From contig CAXHKT010000139.1 of NCBI GenBank assembly GCA_964017195.1, forward strand, positions 372,001 through 436,000: DNA of 64,000 bases, in the 5' to 3' direction. The DNA comes from Siderastrea radians. Lineage: Eukaryota; Cnidaria; Anthozoa; Scleractinia; Rhizangiidae. The notes under the pieces were generated by a model, which saw only the letters and a list, made by a program, of their open reading frames with translations, searched no databases and was not told the origin of the DNA. This document shows, in pieces, positions 33,009-45,320 of this stretch (position 1 is the first letter of the stretch; the number at the start of each line of letters is the position of its first letter). The position numbers and the translations under genes were made by a program.

Positions 33009-35401
33009 TTGTGTAGAAAGTCTGCGATTTTTTCGATAAGGTGGAAAAAACCCCCATTTTGGGGCCTTCCCTCAGGCCCCAAAATGCTCAAAAAGCTAAC
33101 TGGCGCTCTCGGCTGCATGCACAAAGCTCCCAAATGCATTCAATCCCTTTGGGACCATCCGAAAAAAATTCCTTTTGTTCAAAAGTACAAAGAAAGCGCG
33201 ATATGTGCGATCCTTAGGGAAAAAACCCCATTTTGGGGCATTCCCAGAGGCTCAAAAAGGTGTTCTTATCTGCGCAATCTGTCTGCGCAAGGCTGCGCAC
33301 TGGCCAATTAATAATGCAAATCCCTCGGGGCTATCAGAAAAAACAGTTTATTGTGTAGAAAGTCTGCGATTTTTTCGATAAGGTGGAAAAAACCCCCATT
33401 TTGGGGCCTTCCCTCAGTTCCCAAAATGCTCAAAAAGCTAACTGGCGCTCTCGGCTGCATGCACAAAGCTCCCAAATGCATTCAATCCCTTTGGGACCAT
33501 CCGAAAAAAATTCCTTTTGTTCAAAAGTTCAAAGAAAGCGCGATATGTGCGATCCTTAGGGAAAAAACCCCATTTTGGGGCATTCCCAGAGGCTCAAAAA
33601 GGTGTTCTTATCTGCGCAATCTGTCTGCGCAAGGCTGCGCACTGGCCCAATAATAATGCAAATCCCTCGGGGCTATCAGAAAAAACAGTTTATTGTGTAG
33701 AAAGTCTGCGATTTTTTCGATAAGGTGGAAAAAACCCCCATTTTGGGGCCTTCCCTCAGGCCCCAAAATGCTCGAAAAGCTAACTGGCGCTCTCGGCTGC
33801 ATGCACAAAGCTCCCAAATGCATTCAATCCCTTTGGGACCATCCGAAAAAAATTCCTTTTGTTCAAAAGTACAAAGAAAGCGCGATATGTGCGATCCTTA
33901 GGGAAAAAACCCCATTTTGGGGCATTCCCAGAGGCTCAAAAAGGTGTTCTTATCTGCGCAATCTGTCTGCGCAAGGCTGCGCACTGGCCCAATAATAATG
34001 CAAATCCCTCGGGGCTATCAGAAAAAACAGTTTATTGTGTAGAAAGTCTGCGATTTTTTCGATAAGGTGGAAAAAACCCCCATTTTGGGCTTTCCCTCAG
34101 GCCCCAAAAAGCTCAAAAAGCTAACTGGCGCTCTCGGCTGCATGCACAAAGCTCCCAAATGCATTCAATCCCTTTGGGACCATCCGAAAAAAATTCCTTT
34201 TGTTCAAAAGTACAAAGAAAGCGCGATATGTGCGATCCTTAGGGAAAAAACCCCATTTTGGGGCATTCCCAGAGGCTCAAAAAGGTGTTCTTATCTGCGC
34301 AATCTGTCTGCGCAAGGCTGCGCACTGGCCCAATAATAATGCAAATCCCTCGGGGCTATCAGAAAAAACAGTTTATTGTGTAGAAAGTCTGCGATTTTTT
34401 CGATAAGGTGGAAAAAACCCCCATTTTGGGGCCTTCCCTCAGGCCCCAAAAAGCTCAAAAAGCTAACTGGCGCTCTCGGCTGCATGCACAAAGCTCCCAA
34501 ATGCATTCAATCCCTTTGGGACCATCCGAAAAAAATTCCTTTTGTTCAAAAGTACAAAGAAAGCGCGATATGTGCGATCCTTAGGGAAAAAACCCCATTT
34601 TGGGGCATTCCCAGAGGCTCAAAAAGGTGTTCTTATCTGCGCAATCTGTCTGCGCAAGGCTGCGCACTGGCCCAATAATAATGCAAATCCCTCGGGGCTA
34701 TCAGAAAAAACAGTTTATTGTGTAGAAAGTCTGCGATTTTTTCGATAAGGTGGAAAAAACCCCCATTTTGGGGCTTTCCCTCAGGCCCCAAAAAGCACAA
34801 AAAGCTAACTGGCGCTATCGGCTGCATCCACAAAGCTCCCAAATGCATTCAATCCATTTGGGACCATCCGAAAAAAATTCCTTTTGTTCAAAAGTACAAA
34901 GAAAGCGCGATATGTGCGATCCTTAGGGAAAAAACCCCATTTGGGGGCATACCCATAGGCTCAAAAAGGTGTTCTTATCTGCGCAATCTGTCTGCGCAAG
35001 GCTGCGCACTGGCCCAATAATAATGCAAATCCCTCAGGGCTATCAGAAAAAACAGTTTATTGTGTAGAAAGTCTGCGATATTTTCGATAAGGTGGAAAGA
35101 AACCCCATTTTGGGGACTTCCCTCAGGCCTCAAAAAGCTCAAAAAGCTAACTGGCGCTCTCGGCTACATGCACAAAGCTCCCAAATGCATTCAATCCCTT
35201 TGGGACCATCCGAAAAAAATTCCTTTTGTTCAAAAGTACAAAGAAAGCGCGATATGTGCGATCCTTAGGGAAAAAACCCCATTTTGGGGCATTCCCAGAG
35301 GCTCAAAAAGGTGTTCTTATCTGCGCAATCTGTCTGCGCAAGGCTGCGCACTGGCCCAATAATAATGCAAATCCCTCGGGGCTATCAGAAAAAACAGTTT
35401 A
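33009..35401 (+). repeat. Heptamer block (2,393 bp): N-V-E-D-L-I-R
   Basis: Seven monomers start at 33009 (L-M with N), 33351 (V), 33693 (E), 34035 (D), 34376 (L), 34718 (I) and 35060 (R). 33693 is the leftmost E unit of the window. The V unit has the private AAAAGTTCAAAG, the I unit AAAGCACAAAAAGC, and the R unit GGGGACTTCCC with GGCTACATGC. The unit joins the N-V-E series and the I-R pair, which elsewhere are found separately. Confidence 0.88.
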
Positions 35402-37454
35402 TTGTGTAGAAAGTCTGCGATTTTTTCGATAAGGTGGAAAAAACCCCCATTTTGGGGCCTTCCCTCAGGCCCCAAAATGCTCAAAAAGCTAACTGGCGCT
35501 CTCGGCTGCATGCACAAAGCTCCCAAATGCATTCAATCCCTTTGGGACCATCCGAAAAAAATTCCTTTTGTTCAAAAGTACAAAGAAAGCGCGATATGTG
35601 CGATCCTTAGGGAAAAAACCCCATTTTGGGGCATTCCCAGAGGCTCAAAAAGGTGTTCTTATCTGCGCAATCTGTCTGCGCAAGGCTGCGCACTGGCCAA
35701 TTAATAATGCAAATCCCTCGGGGCTATCAGAAAAAACAGTTTATTGTGTAGAAAGTCTGCGATTTTTTCGATAAGGTGGAAAAAAACCCCATTTTGGGGC
35801 CTTCCCTCAGTTCCCAAAATGCTCAAAAAGCTAACTGGCGCTCTCGGCTGCATGCACAAAGCTCCCAAATGCATTCAATCCCTTTGGGACCATCCGAAAA
35901 AAATTCCTTTTGTTCAAAAGTACAAAGAAAGCGCGATATGTGCGATCCTTAGGGAAAAAACCCCATTTTGGGGCATTCCCAGAGGCTCAAAAAGGTGTTC
36001 TTATCTGCGCAATCTGTCTGCGCAAGGCTGCGCACTGGCCCAATAATAATGCAAATCCCTCGGGGCTATCAGAAAAAAACAGTTTATTGTGTAGAAAGTC
36101 TGCGATTTTTTCGATAAGGTGGAAAAAACCCCCATTTTGGGGCCTTCCCTCAGGCCCCAAAATGCTCGAAAAGCTAACTGGCGCTCTCGGCTGCATGCAC
36201 AAAGCTCCCAAATGCATTCAATCCCTTTGGGACCATCCGAAAAAAATTCCTTTTGTTCAAAAGTACAAAGAAAGCGCGATATGTGCGATCCTTAGGGAAA
36301 AAACCCCATTTTGGGGCATTCCCAGAGGCTCAAAAAGGTGTTCTTATCTGCGCAATCTGTCTGCGCAAGGCTGCGCACTGGCCCAATAATAATGCAAATC
36401 CCTCGGGGCTATCAGAAAAAACAGTTTATTGTGTAGAAAGTCTGCGATTTTTTCGATAAGGTGGAAAAAACCCCCATTTTGGGGCTTTCCCTCAGGCCCC
36501 AAAAAGCTCAAAAAGCTAACTGGCGCTCTCGGCTGCATGCACAAAGCTCCCAAATGCATTCAATCCCTTTGGGACCATCCGAAAAAAATTCCTTTTGTTC
36601 AAAAGTACAAAGAAAGCGCGATATGTGCGATCCTTAGGGAAAAAACCCCATTTTGGGGCATTCCCAGAGGCTCAAAAAGGTGTTCTTATCTGCGCAATCT
36701 GTCTGCGCAAGGCTGCGCACTGGCCCAATAATAATGCAAATCCCTCGGGGCTATCAGAAAAAACAGTTTATTGTGTAGAAAGTCTGCGATTTTCTCGATA
36801 AGGTGGAAAAAACCCCCATTTTGGGGCTTTCCTTCAGGCCCCAAAAAGCTCAAAAAGCTAACTGGCGCTCTCGGCTGCATCCACAAAGCTCCCAAATGCA
36901 TTCAATCCCTTTGGGACCATCCGAAAAAAATTCCTTTTGTGCAAAAGTACAAAGAAAGCGCGATATGTGCGATCCTTAGGGAAAAAACCCCATTTGGGGG
37001 CATACCCATAGGCTCAAAAAGGTGTTCTTATCTGCGCAATCTGTCTGCGCAAGGCTGCGCACTGGCCCAATAATAATGCAAATCCCTCGGGGCTATCAGA
37101 AAAAACAGTTTATTGTGTAGAAAGTCTGCGATATTTTCGATAAGGTGGAAAAAAAACCCATTTTGGGGCCTTCCCTCAGGCCCCAAAAAGCTCAAAAAGC
37201 TAACTGGCGCTCTCGGCTGCATGCACAAAGCTCCCAAATGCATTCAATCCCTTTGGGACCATCCGAAAAAAATTCCTTTTGTTCAAAAGTACAAAGAAAG
37301 CGCGATATGTGCGATCCTTAGGGAAAAAACCCCATTTTGGGGCATTCCCAGAGGCTCAAAAAGGTGTTCTTATCTGCGCAATCTGTCTGCGCAAGGCTGC
37401 GCACTGGCCCAATAATAATGCAAATCCCTCGGGGCTATCAGAAAAAACAGTTTA
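35402..37454 (+). repeat. Shortened copy of the heptamer (six monomers)
   Basis: Monomers 35402 (N), 35744 (V), 36087 (E), 36429 (F), 36771 and 37113 follow the order of 33009-35401 at an initial offset of 2,393 bp. One member of the D-L pair is missing. 36771 is an eroded I unit: it keeps TTTCCTTCAGG, GCATCCAC and CATACCCATAGG but has normal CTCTCGG and ATCCCTTTGGG. 37113 keeps GATATTTTCG but has plain AAAAAAAACCC in place of GGAAAGAAACCCC. Partial conversion by ordinary monomers would explain both. Confidence 0.85.
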
Positions 37455-40400
37455 TTGTGTAGAAAGTCTGCGATTTTTTCGATAAGGTGGAAAAAACCCT
37501 CATTTTGGGGCCTTCCCTCAGGCCCCAAAATGCTCAAAAAGCTAACTGGCGCTCTCGGCTGCATGCACAAAGCTCCCAAATGCATTCAATCCCTTTGGGA
37601 CCATCCGAAAAAAATTCCTTTTGTTCAAAAGTACAAAGAAAGCGCGATATGTGCGATCCTTAGGAAAAAAACCCCATTTTGGGGCATTCCCAGAGGCTCA
37701 AAAAGGTGTTCTTATCTGCGCAATCTGTCTCCGCAAGGCTGCGCACTGGCCCAATAATAATGCAAATCCCTCGGGGCTATCAGAAAAAACAGTTTATTGT
37801 GTAGAAAGTCTGCGATTTTTTCGATAAGGTGGAAAAAACCCCCATTTTGGGGCCTTCCCTCAGGCCCCAAAATGCTCAAAAAGCTAACTGGCGCTCTCGG
37901 CTGCATGCACAAAGCTCCCAAATGCATTCAATCCCTTTGGGACCATCCGAAAAAATTCCTTTTGTTCAAAAGTACAAAGAAAGCGCGATATGTGCGATCC
38001 TTAGGGAAAAAACCCCATTTTGGGGCATTCCCAGAGGCTCAAAAAGGTGTTCTTATCTGCGCAATCTGTCTGTGCAAGGCTGCGCACTGGCCCAATAATA
38101 ATGCAAATCCCTCGGGGCTATCAGAAAAAACAGTTTATTGTGTAGAAAGTCTGCGATTTTTTCGATAAGGTGGAAAAAACCCCCATTTTGGGGCCTTCCC
38201 TCAGGCCCCAAAATGCTCAAAAAGCTAACTGGCGCTCTCGGATGCATGCACAAAGCTCCCAAATGCATTCAATCCCTTTGGGACCATCCGAAAAAAATTC
38301 CTTTTGTTCAAAAGTACAAAGAAAGCGCGATATGTGCGATCCTTAGGGAAAAAACCCCATTTTGGGGCATTCCCAGAGGCTCAAAAAGGTGTTCTTATCT
38401 GCGCAATCTGTCTGCGCAAGGCTGCGCACTGGCCCAATAATAATGCAAATCCCTCGGGGCTATCAGAAAAAACAGTTTATTGTGTAGAAAGTCTGCGATT
38501 TTTTCGATAAGGTGGAAAAAACCCCCATTTTGGGGCTTTCCCTCAGGCCCCAAAAAGCTCAAAAAGCTAACTGGCGCTCTCGGCTGCATGCACAAAGCTC
38601 CCAAATGCATTCAATCCCTTTGGGACCATCCGAAAAAAATTCCTTTTGTTCAAAAGTACAAAGAAAGCGCGATATGTGCGATCCTTAGGGAAAAAACCCC
38701 ATTTTGGGGCATTCCCAGAGGCTCAAAAAGGTGTTCTTATCTGCGCAATCTGTCTGCGCAAGGCTGCGCACTGGCCCAATAATAATGCAAATCCCTCGGG
38801 GCTATCAGAAAAAACAGTTTATTGTGTAGAAAGTCTGCGATTTTCTCGATAAGGTGGAAAAAACCCTCATTTTGGGGCCTTCCCTCAGGCCCCAAAATGC
38901 TCAAAAAGCTAACTGGCGCTCTCGGCTGCATGCACAAAGCTCCCAAATGCATTCAATCCCTTTGGGACCATCCGAAAAAAATTCCTTTTGTTCAAAAGTA
39001 CAAAGAAAGCGCGATATGTGCGATCCTTAGGGAAAAAACCCCATTTTGGGGCATTCCCAGAGGCTCAAAAAGGTGTTCTTATCTGCGCAATCTGTCTCCG
39101 CAAGGCTGCGCACTGGCCCAATAATAATGCAAATCCCTCGGGGCTATCAGAAAAAACAGTTTATTGTGTAGAAAGTCTGCGATTTTTTCGATAAGGTGGA
39201 AAAAACCCCCATTTTGGGGCCTTCCCTCAGGCCCCAAAATGCTCAAAAAGCTAACTGGCGCTCTCGGCTGCATGCACAAAGCTCCCAAATGCATTCAATC
39301 CCTTTGGGACCATCCGAAAAAAATTCCTTTTGTTCAAAAGTACAAAGAAAGCGCGATATGTGCGATCCTTAGGGAAAAAACCCCATTTTGGGGCATTCCC
39401 AGAGGCTCAAAAAGGTGTTCTTATCTGCGCAATCTGTCTGCGCAAGGCTGCGCACTGGCCAATTAATAATGCAAATCCCTCGGGGCTATCAGAAAAAAAC
39501 AGTTTATTGTGTAGAAAGTCTGCGATTTTTTCGATAAGGTGGAAAAAACCCCCATTTTGGGGCCTTCCCTCAGTTCCCAAAATGCTCAAAAAGCTAACTG
39601 GTGCTCTCGGCTGCATGCACAAAGCTCCCAAATGCATTCAATCCCTTTGGGACCATCCGAAAAAAATTCCTTTTGTTCAAAAGTACAAAGAAAGCGCGAT
39701 ATGTGCGATCCTTAGGGAAAAAACCCCATTTTGGGGCATTCCCAGAGGCTCAAAAAGGTGTTCTTATCTGCGCAATCTGTCTGCGCAAGGCTGCGCACTG
39801 GCCCAATAACAATGCAAATCCCTCGGGGCTATCAGAAAAAACAGTTTATTGTGTAGAAAGTCTGCGATTTTTTTGATAAGGTGGAAAAAACCCCCATTTT
39901 GGGGCCTTCCCTCAGGCCCCAAAATGCTCGAAAAGCTAACTGGCGCTCTCGGCTGCATGCACAAAGCTCCCAAATGCATTCAATCCCTTTGGGACCATCC
40001 GAAAAAAATTCCTTTTGTTCAAAAGTACAAAGAAAGCGCGATATGTGCGATCCTTAGGGAAAAAACCCCATTTTGGGGCATTCCCAGAGGCTCAAAAAGG
40101 TGTTCTTATCTGCGCAATCTGTCTGCGCAAGGCTGCGCACTGGCCCAATAATAATGCAAATCCCTCGGGGCTATCAGAAAAAACAGTTTATTGTGTAGAA
40201 AGTCTGCGATTTTTTCGATAAGGTGGAAAAAACCCCCATTTTGGGGCTTTCCCTCAGGCCCCAAAAAGCTCAAAAAGCTAACTGGCGCTCTCGGCTGCAT
40301 GCACAAAGCTCCCAAATGCATTCAATCCCTTTGGGACCATCCGAAAAAAATTCCTTTTGTTCAAAAGTACAAAGAAAGCGCGATATGTGCGATCCTTAGG

Positions 40401-41901
40401 GAAAAAACCCCATTTTGGGGCATTCCCAGAGGCTCAAAAAGGTGTTCTTATCTGCGCAATCTGTCTGCGCAAGGCTGCGCACTGGCCCAATAATAATGCA
40501 AATCCCTCGGGGCTATCAGAAAAAACAGTTTATTGTGTAGAAAGTCTGCGATTTTCTCGATAAGGTGGAAAAAACCCTCATTTTGGGGCCTTCCCTCAGG
40601 CCCCAAAATGCTCAAAAAGCTAACTGGCGCTCTCGGCTGCATGCACAAAGCTCCCAAATGCATTCAATCCCTTTGGGACCATCCGAAAAAAATTCCTTTT
40701 GTTCAAAAGTACAAAGAAAGCGCGATATGTGCGATCCTTAGGGAAAAAACCCCATTTTGGGGCATTCCCAGAGGCTCAAAAAGGTGTTCTTATCTGCGCA
40801 ATCTGTCTGCGCAAGGCTGCGCACTGGCCAATTAATAATGCAAATCCCTCGGGGCTATCAGAAAAAAACAGTTTATTGTGTAGAAAGTCTGCGATTTTTT
40901 CGATAAGGTGGAAAAAACCCCCATTTTGGGGCCTTCCCTCAGTTCCCAAAATGCTCAAAAAGCTAACTGGTGCTCTCGGCTGCATGCACAAAGCTCCCAA
41001 ATGCATTCAATCCCTTTGGGACCATCCGAAAAAAATTCCTTTTGTTCAAAAGTACAAAGAAAGCGCGATATGTGCGATCCTTAGGGAAAAAACCCCATTT
41101 TGGGGCATTCCCAGAGGCTCAAAAAGGTGTTCTTATCTGCGCAATCTGTCTGCGCAAGGCTGCGCACTGGCCCAATAACAATGCAAATCCCTCGGGGCTA
41201 TCAGAAAAAACAGTTTATTGTGTAGAAAGTCTGCGATTTTTTTGATAAGGTGGAAAAAACCCCCATTTTGGGGCCTTCCCTCAGGCCCCAAAATGCTCGA
41301 AAAGCTAACTGGCGCTCTCGGCTGCATGCACAAAGCTCCCAAATGCATTCAATCCCTTTGGGACCATCCGAAAAAAATTCCTTTTGTTCAAAAGTACAAA
41401 GAAAGCGCGATATGTGCGATCCTTAGGGAAAAAACCCCATTTTGGGGCATTCCCAGAGGCTCAAAAAGGTGTTCTTATCTGCGCAATCTGTCTGCGCAAG
41501 GCTGCGCACTGGCCCAATAATAATGCAAATCCCTCGGGGCTATCAGAAAAAACAGTTTATTGTGTAGAAAGTCTGCGATTTTTTCGATAAGGTGGAAAAA
41601 ACCCCCATTTTGGGGCTTTCCCTCAGGCCCCAAAAAGCTCAAAAAGCTAACTGGCGCTCTCGGCTGCATGCACAAAGCTCCCAAATGCATTCAATCCCTT
41701 TGGGACCATCCGAAAAAAATTCCTTTTGTTCAAAAGTACAAAGAAAGCGCGATATGTGCGATCCTTAGGGAAAAAACCCCATTTTGGGGCATTCGCAGAG
41801 GCTCAAAAAGGTGTTCTTATCTGCGCAATCTGTCTGCGCAAGGCTGCGCACTGGCCCAATAATAATGCAAATCCCTCGGGGCTATCAGAAAAAACAGTTT
41901 A
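37455..41901 (+). repeat. Blocks headed by AACCCTCATTTT monomers
   Basis: Head monomers with AACCCTCATTTT start at 37455, 38822 and 40533, giving blocks of four, five and four units. Within them, 39164 (N), 39507 (V with GGTGCTCTCGG), 39849 (E with TTTTTTTGATAAGG) and 40191 (F) recur as 40533, 40876, 41218 and 41560 at a constant 1,369 bp. GATTTTCTCG marks 36771, 38822 and 40533. CTGTCTCCGCAAGG marks the ends of 37455 and 38822. 37797 is 341 bp. 38138 has CTCGGATGCATGC. Confidence 0.88.
40533..40875 (+). repeat. Hybrid monomer at a 342-bp deletion
   Basis: The left part is that of monomer 38822 (GATTTTCTCG, AACCCTCATTTT). The right part is that of 39164 (GGCCAATTAATAATG and the extra A before CAGTTTATTG, without CTCCGCAAGG). 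From 38480 to 40191 the parent block is 1,711 bp; the derived block 40191 to 41560 is 1,369 bp, exactly one monomer shorter. The switch lies between about 40580 and 40829. This is the same type of event as at 11470. Confidence 0.87.
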
Positions 41902-44900
41902 TTGTGTAGAAAGTCTGCGATTTTTTCGATAAGGTGGAAAAAACCCCCATTTTGGGCTTTCCCTCAGGCCCCAAAAAGCTCAAAAAGCTAACTGGCGCTC
42001 TCGGCTGCATGCACAAAGCTCCCAAATGCATTCAATCCCTTTGGGACCATCCGAAAAAAATTCCTTTTGTTCAAAAGTACAAAGAAAGCGCGATATGTGC
42101 GATCCTTAGGGAAAAAACCCCATTTTGGGGCATTCCCAGAGGCTCAAAAAGGTGTTCTTATCTGCGCAATCTGTCTGCGCAAGGCTGCGCACTGGCCAAT
42201 TAATAATGCAAATCCCTCGGGGCTATCAGAAAAAACAGTTTATTGTGTAGAAAGTCTGCGATTTTTTCGATAAGGTGGAAAAAACCCCCATTTTGGGGCC
42301 TTCCCTTAGTTCCCAAAATGCTCAAAAAGCTAACTGGTGCTCTCGGCTGCATGTACAAAGCTCCCAAATGCATTCAATCCCTTTGGGACCATCCGAAAAA
42401 AATTCCTTTTGTTCAAAAGTACAAAGAAAGCGCGATATGTGCGATCCTTAGGGAAAAAAACCCCATTTTGGGGCATTCCCAGAGGCTCAAAAAGGTGTTC
42501 TTATCTGCGCAATCTGTCTGCGCAAGGCTGCGCACTGGCCCAATAATAATGCAAATCCCTCGGGGCTATCAGAAAAAACAGTTTATTGTGTAGAAAGTCT
42601 GCGATTTTTTCGATAAGGTGGAAAAAACCCCCATTTTGGGCTTTCCCTCAGGCCCCAAAAAGCTCAAAAAGCTAACTGGCGCTCTCGGCTGCATGCACAA
42701 AGCTCCCAAATGCATTCAATCCCTTTGGGACCATCCGAAAAAAATTCCTTTTGTTCAAAAGTACAAAGAAAGCGCGATATGTGCGATCCTTAGGGAAAAA
42801 AACCCCATTTTGGGGCATTCCCAGAGGCTCAAAAAGGTGTTCTTATCTGCGCAATCTGTCTGCGCAAGGCTGCGCACTGGCCAATTAATAATGCAAATCC
42901 CTCGGGGCTATCAGAAAAAACAGTTTATTGTGTAGAAAGTCTGCGATTTTTTCGATAAGGTGGAAAAAACCCCCATTTTGGGGCCTTCCCTTAGTTCCCA
43001 AAATGCTCAAAAAGCTAACTGGTGCTCTCGGCTGCATGCACAAAGCTCCCAAATGCATTCAATCCCTTTGGGACCATCCGAAAAAAATTCCTTTTGTTCA
43101 AAAGTACAAAGAAAGCGCGATATGTGCGATCGTTAGGGAAAAAACCCCATTTTGGGGCATTCCCAGAGGCTCAAAAAGGTGTTCTTATCTGCGCAATCTG
43201 TCTGCGCAAGGCTGCGCACTGGCCCAATAATAATGCAAATCCCTCGGGGCTATCAGAAAAAACAGTTTATTGTGTAGAAAGTCTGCGATTTTTTCGATAA
43301 GGTGGAAAAAACCCCCATTTTGGGGCCTTCCCTCAGGCCCCAAAATGCTCGAAAAGCTAACTGGCGCTCTCGGCTGCATGCACAAAGCTCCCAAATGCAT
43401 TCAATCCCTTTGGGACCATCCGAAAAAAATTCCTTTTGTTCAAAAGTACAAAGAAAGCGCGATATGTGCGATCCTTAGGGAAAAAACCCCATTTTGGGGC
43501 ATTCCCAGAGGCTCAAAAAGGTGTTCTTATCTGCGCAATCTGTCTGCGCAAGGCTGCGCACTGGCCCAATAATAATGCAAATCCCTCGGGGCTATCAGAA
43601 AAAACAGTTTATTGTGTAGAAAGTCTGCGATTTTTTCGATAAGGTGGAAAAAACCCTCATTTTGGGCTTTCCCTCAGGCCCCAAAAAGCTCAAAAAGCTA
43701 ACTGGCGCTCTCGGCTGCATGCACAAAGCTCCCAAATGCATTCAACCCCTTTGGGACCATCCGAAAAAAATTCCTTTTGTTCAAAAGTACAAAGAAAGCG
43801 CGATATGTGCGATCCTTAGGGAAAAAACCCCATTTTGGGGCATTCCCAGAGGCTCAAAAAGGTGTTCTTATCTGCGCAATCTGTCTGCGCAAGGCTGCGC
43901 ACTGGCCCAATAATAATGCAAATCCCTCGGGGCTATCAGAAAAAACAGTTTATTGTGTAGAAAGTCTGCGATTTTTTCGATAAGGTGGAAAAAACCCCCA
44001 TTTTGGGGCTTTCCCTCAGGCCCCAAAAAGCTCAAAAAGCTAACTGGCGCTCTCGGCTGCATGCACAAAGCTCCCAAATGCATTCAATCCCTTTGGGACC
44101 ATCCGAAAAAAATTCCTTTTGTTCAAAAGTACAAAGAAAGCGCGATATGTGCGATCCTTAGGGAAAAAACCCCATTTTGGGGCATTCGCAGAGGCTCAAA
44201 AAGGTGTTCTTATCTGCGCAATCTGTCTGCGCAAGGCTGCGCACTGGCCCAATAATAATGCAAATCCCTCGGGGCTATCAGAAAAAACAGTTTATTGTGT
44301 AGAAAGTCTGCGATTTTTTCGATAAGGTGGAAAAAACCCCCATTTTGGGCTTTCCCTCAGGCCCCAAAAAGCTCAAAAAGCTAACTGGCGCTCTCGGCTG
44401 CATGCACAAAGCTCCCAAATGCATTCAATCCCTTTGGGACCATCCGAAAAAAATTCCTTTTGTTCAAAAGTACAAAGAAAGCGCGATATGTGCGATCCTT
44501 AGGGAAAAAACCCCATTTTGGGGCATTCCCAGAGGCTCAAAAAGGTGTTCTTATCTGCGCAATCTGTCTGCGCAAGGCTGCGCACTGGCCAATTAATAAT
44601 GCAAATCCCTCGGGGCTATCAGAAAAAACAGTTTATTGTGTAGAAAGTCTGCGATTTTTTCGATAAGGTGGAAAAAACCCCCATTTTGGGGCCTTCCCTT
44701 AGTTCCCAAAATGCTCAAAAAGCTAACTGGTGCTCTCGGCTGCATGTACAAAGCTCCCAAATGCATTCAATCCCTTTGGGACCATCCGAAAAAAATTCCT
44801 TTTGTTCAAAAGTACAAAGAAAGCGCGATATGTGCGATCCTTAGGGAAAAAACCCCATTTTGGGGCATTCCCACAGGCTCAAAAAGGTGTTCTTATCTGC

Positions 44901-45320
44901 GCAATCTGTCTGCGCAAGGCTGCGCACTGGCCCAATAATAATGCAAATCCCTCGGGGCTATCAGAAAAAACAGTTTATTGTGTAGAAAGTCTGCGATTTT
45001 TTCGATAAGGTGGAAAAAACCCCCATTTTGGGGCCTTCCCTCAGGCCCCAAATTGCTCGAAAAGCTAACTGGCGCTCTCGGCTGCATGCACAAAGCTCCC
45101 AAATGCATTCAATCCCTTTGGGACCATCCGAAAAAAATTCCCTTTGTTCAAAAGTACAAAGAAAGCGCGATATGTGCGATCCTTAGGGAAAAAAACCCCA
45201 TTTTGGGGCATTCCCAGAGGCTCAAAAAGGTGTTCTTATCTGCGCAATCTGTCTGCGCAAGGCTGCGCACTGGCCCAATAATAATGCAAATCCCTCGGGG
45301 CTATCAGAAAAAACAGTTTA
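41902..45320 (+). repeat. Reshuffled N, V, E, D and F monomers
   Basis: Units are 41902 (D, N), 42243 (V), 42586 (D, N), 42928 (V), 43270 (E), 43612 (D), 43953 (F), 44295 (D, N), 44636 (V) and 44978 (E-like with AAATTGCTCG). The run 41560-42585 recurs at 43953-44977 (offset 2,393), sharing CATTCGCAGAGG and GCATGTACAAAG. The run 42586-43952 recurs at 46005-47370 (offset about 3,418), sharing CGATCGTTAGGG and AACCCTCATTTTGGGC. V units here have CCTTAGTTCCC and GGTGCTCTCGG. Confidence 0.87.
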
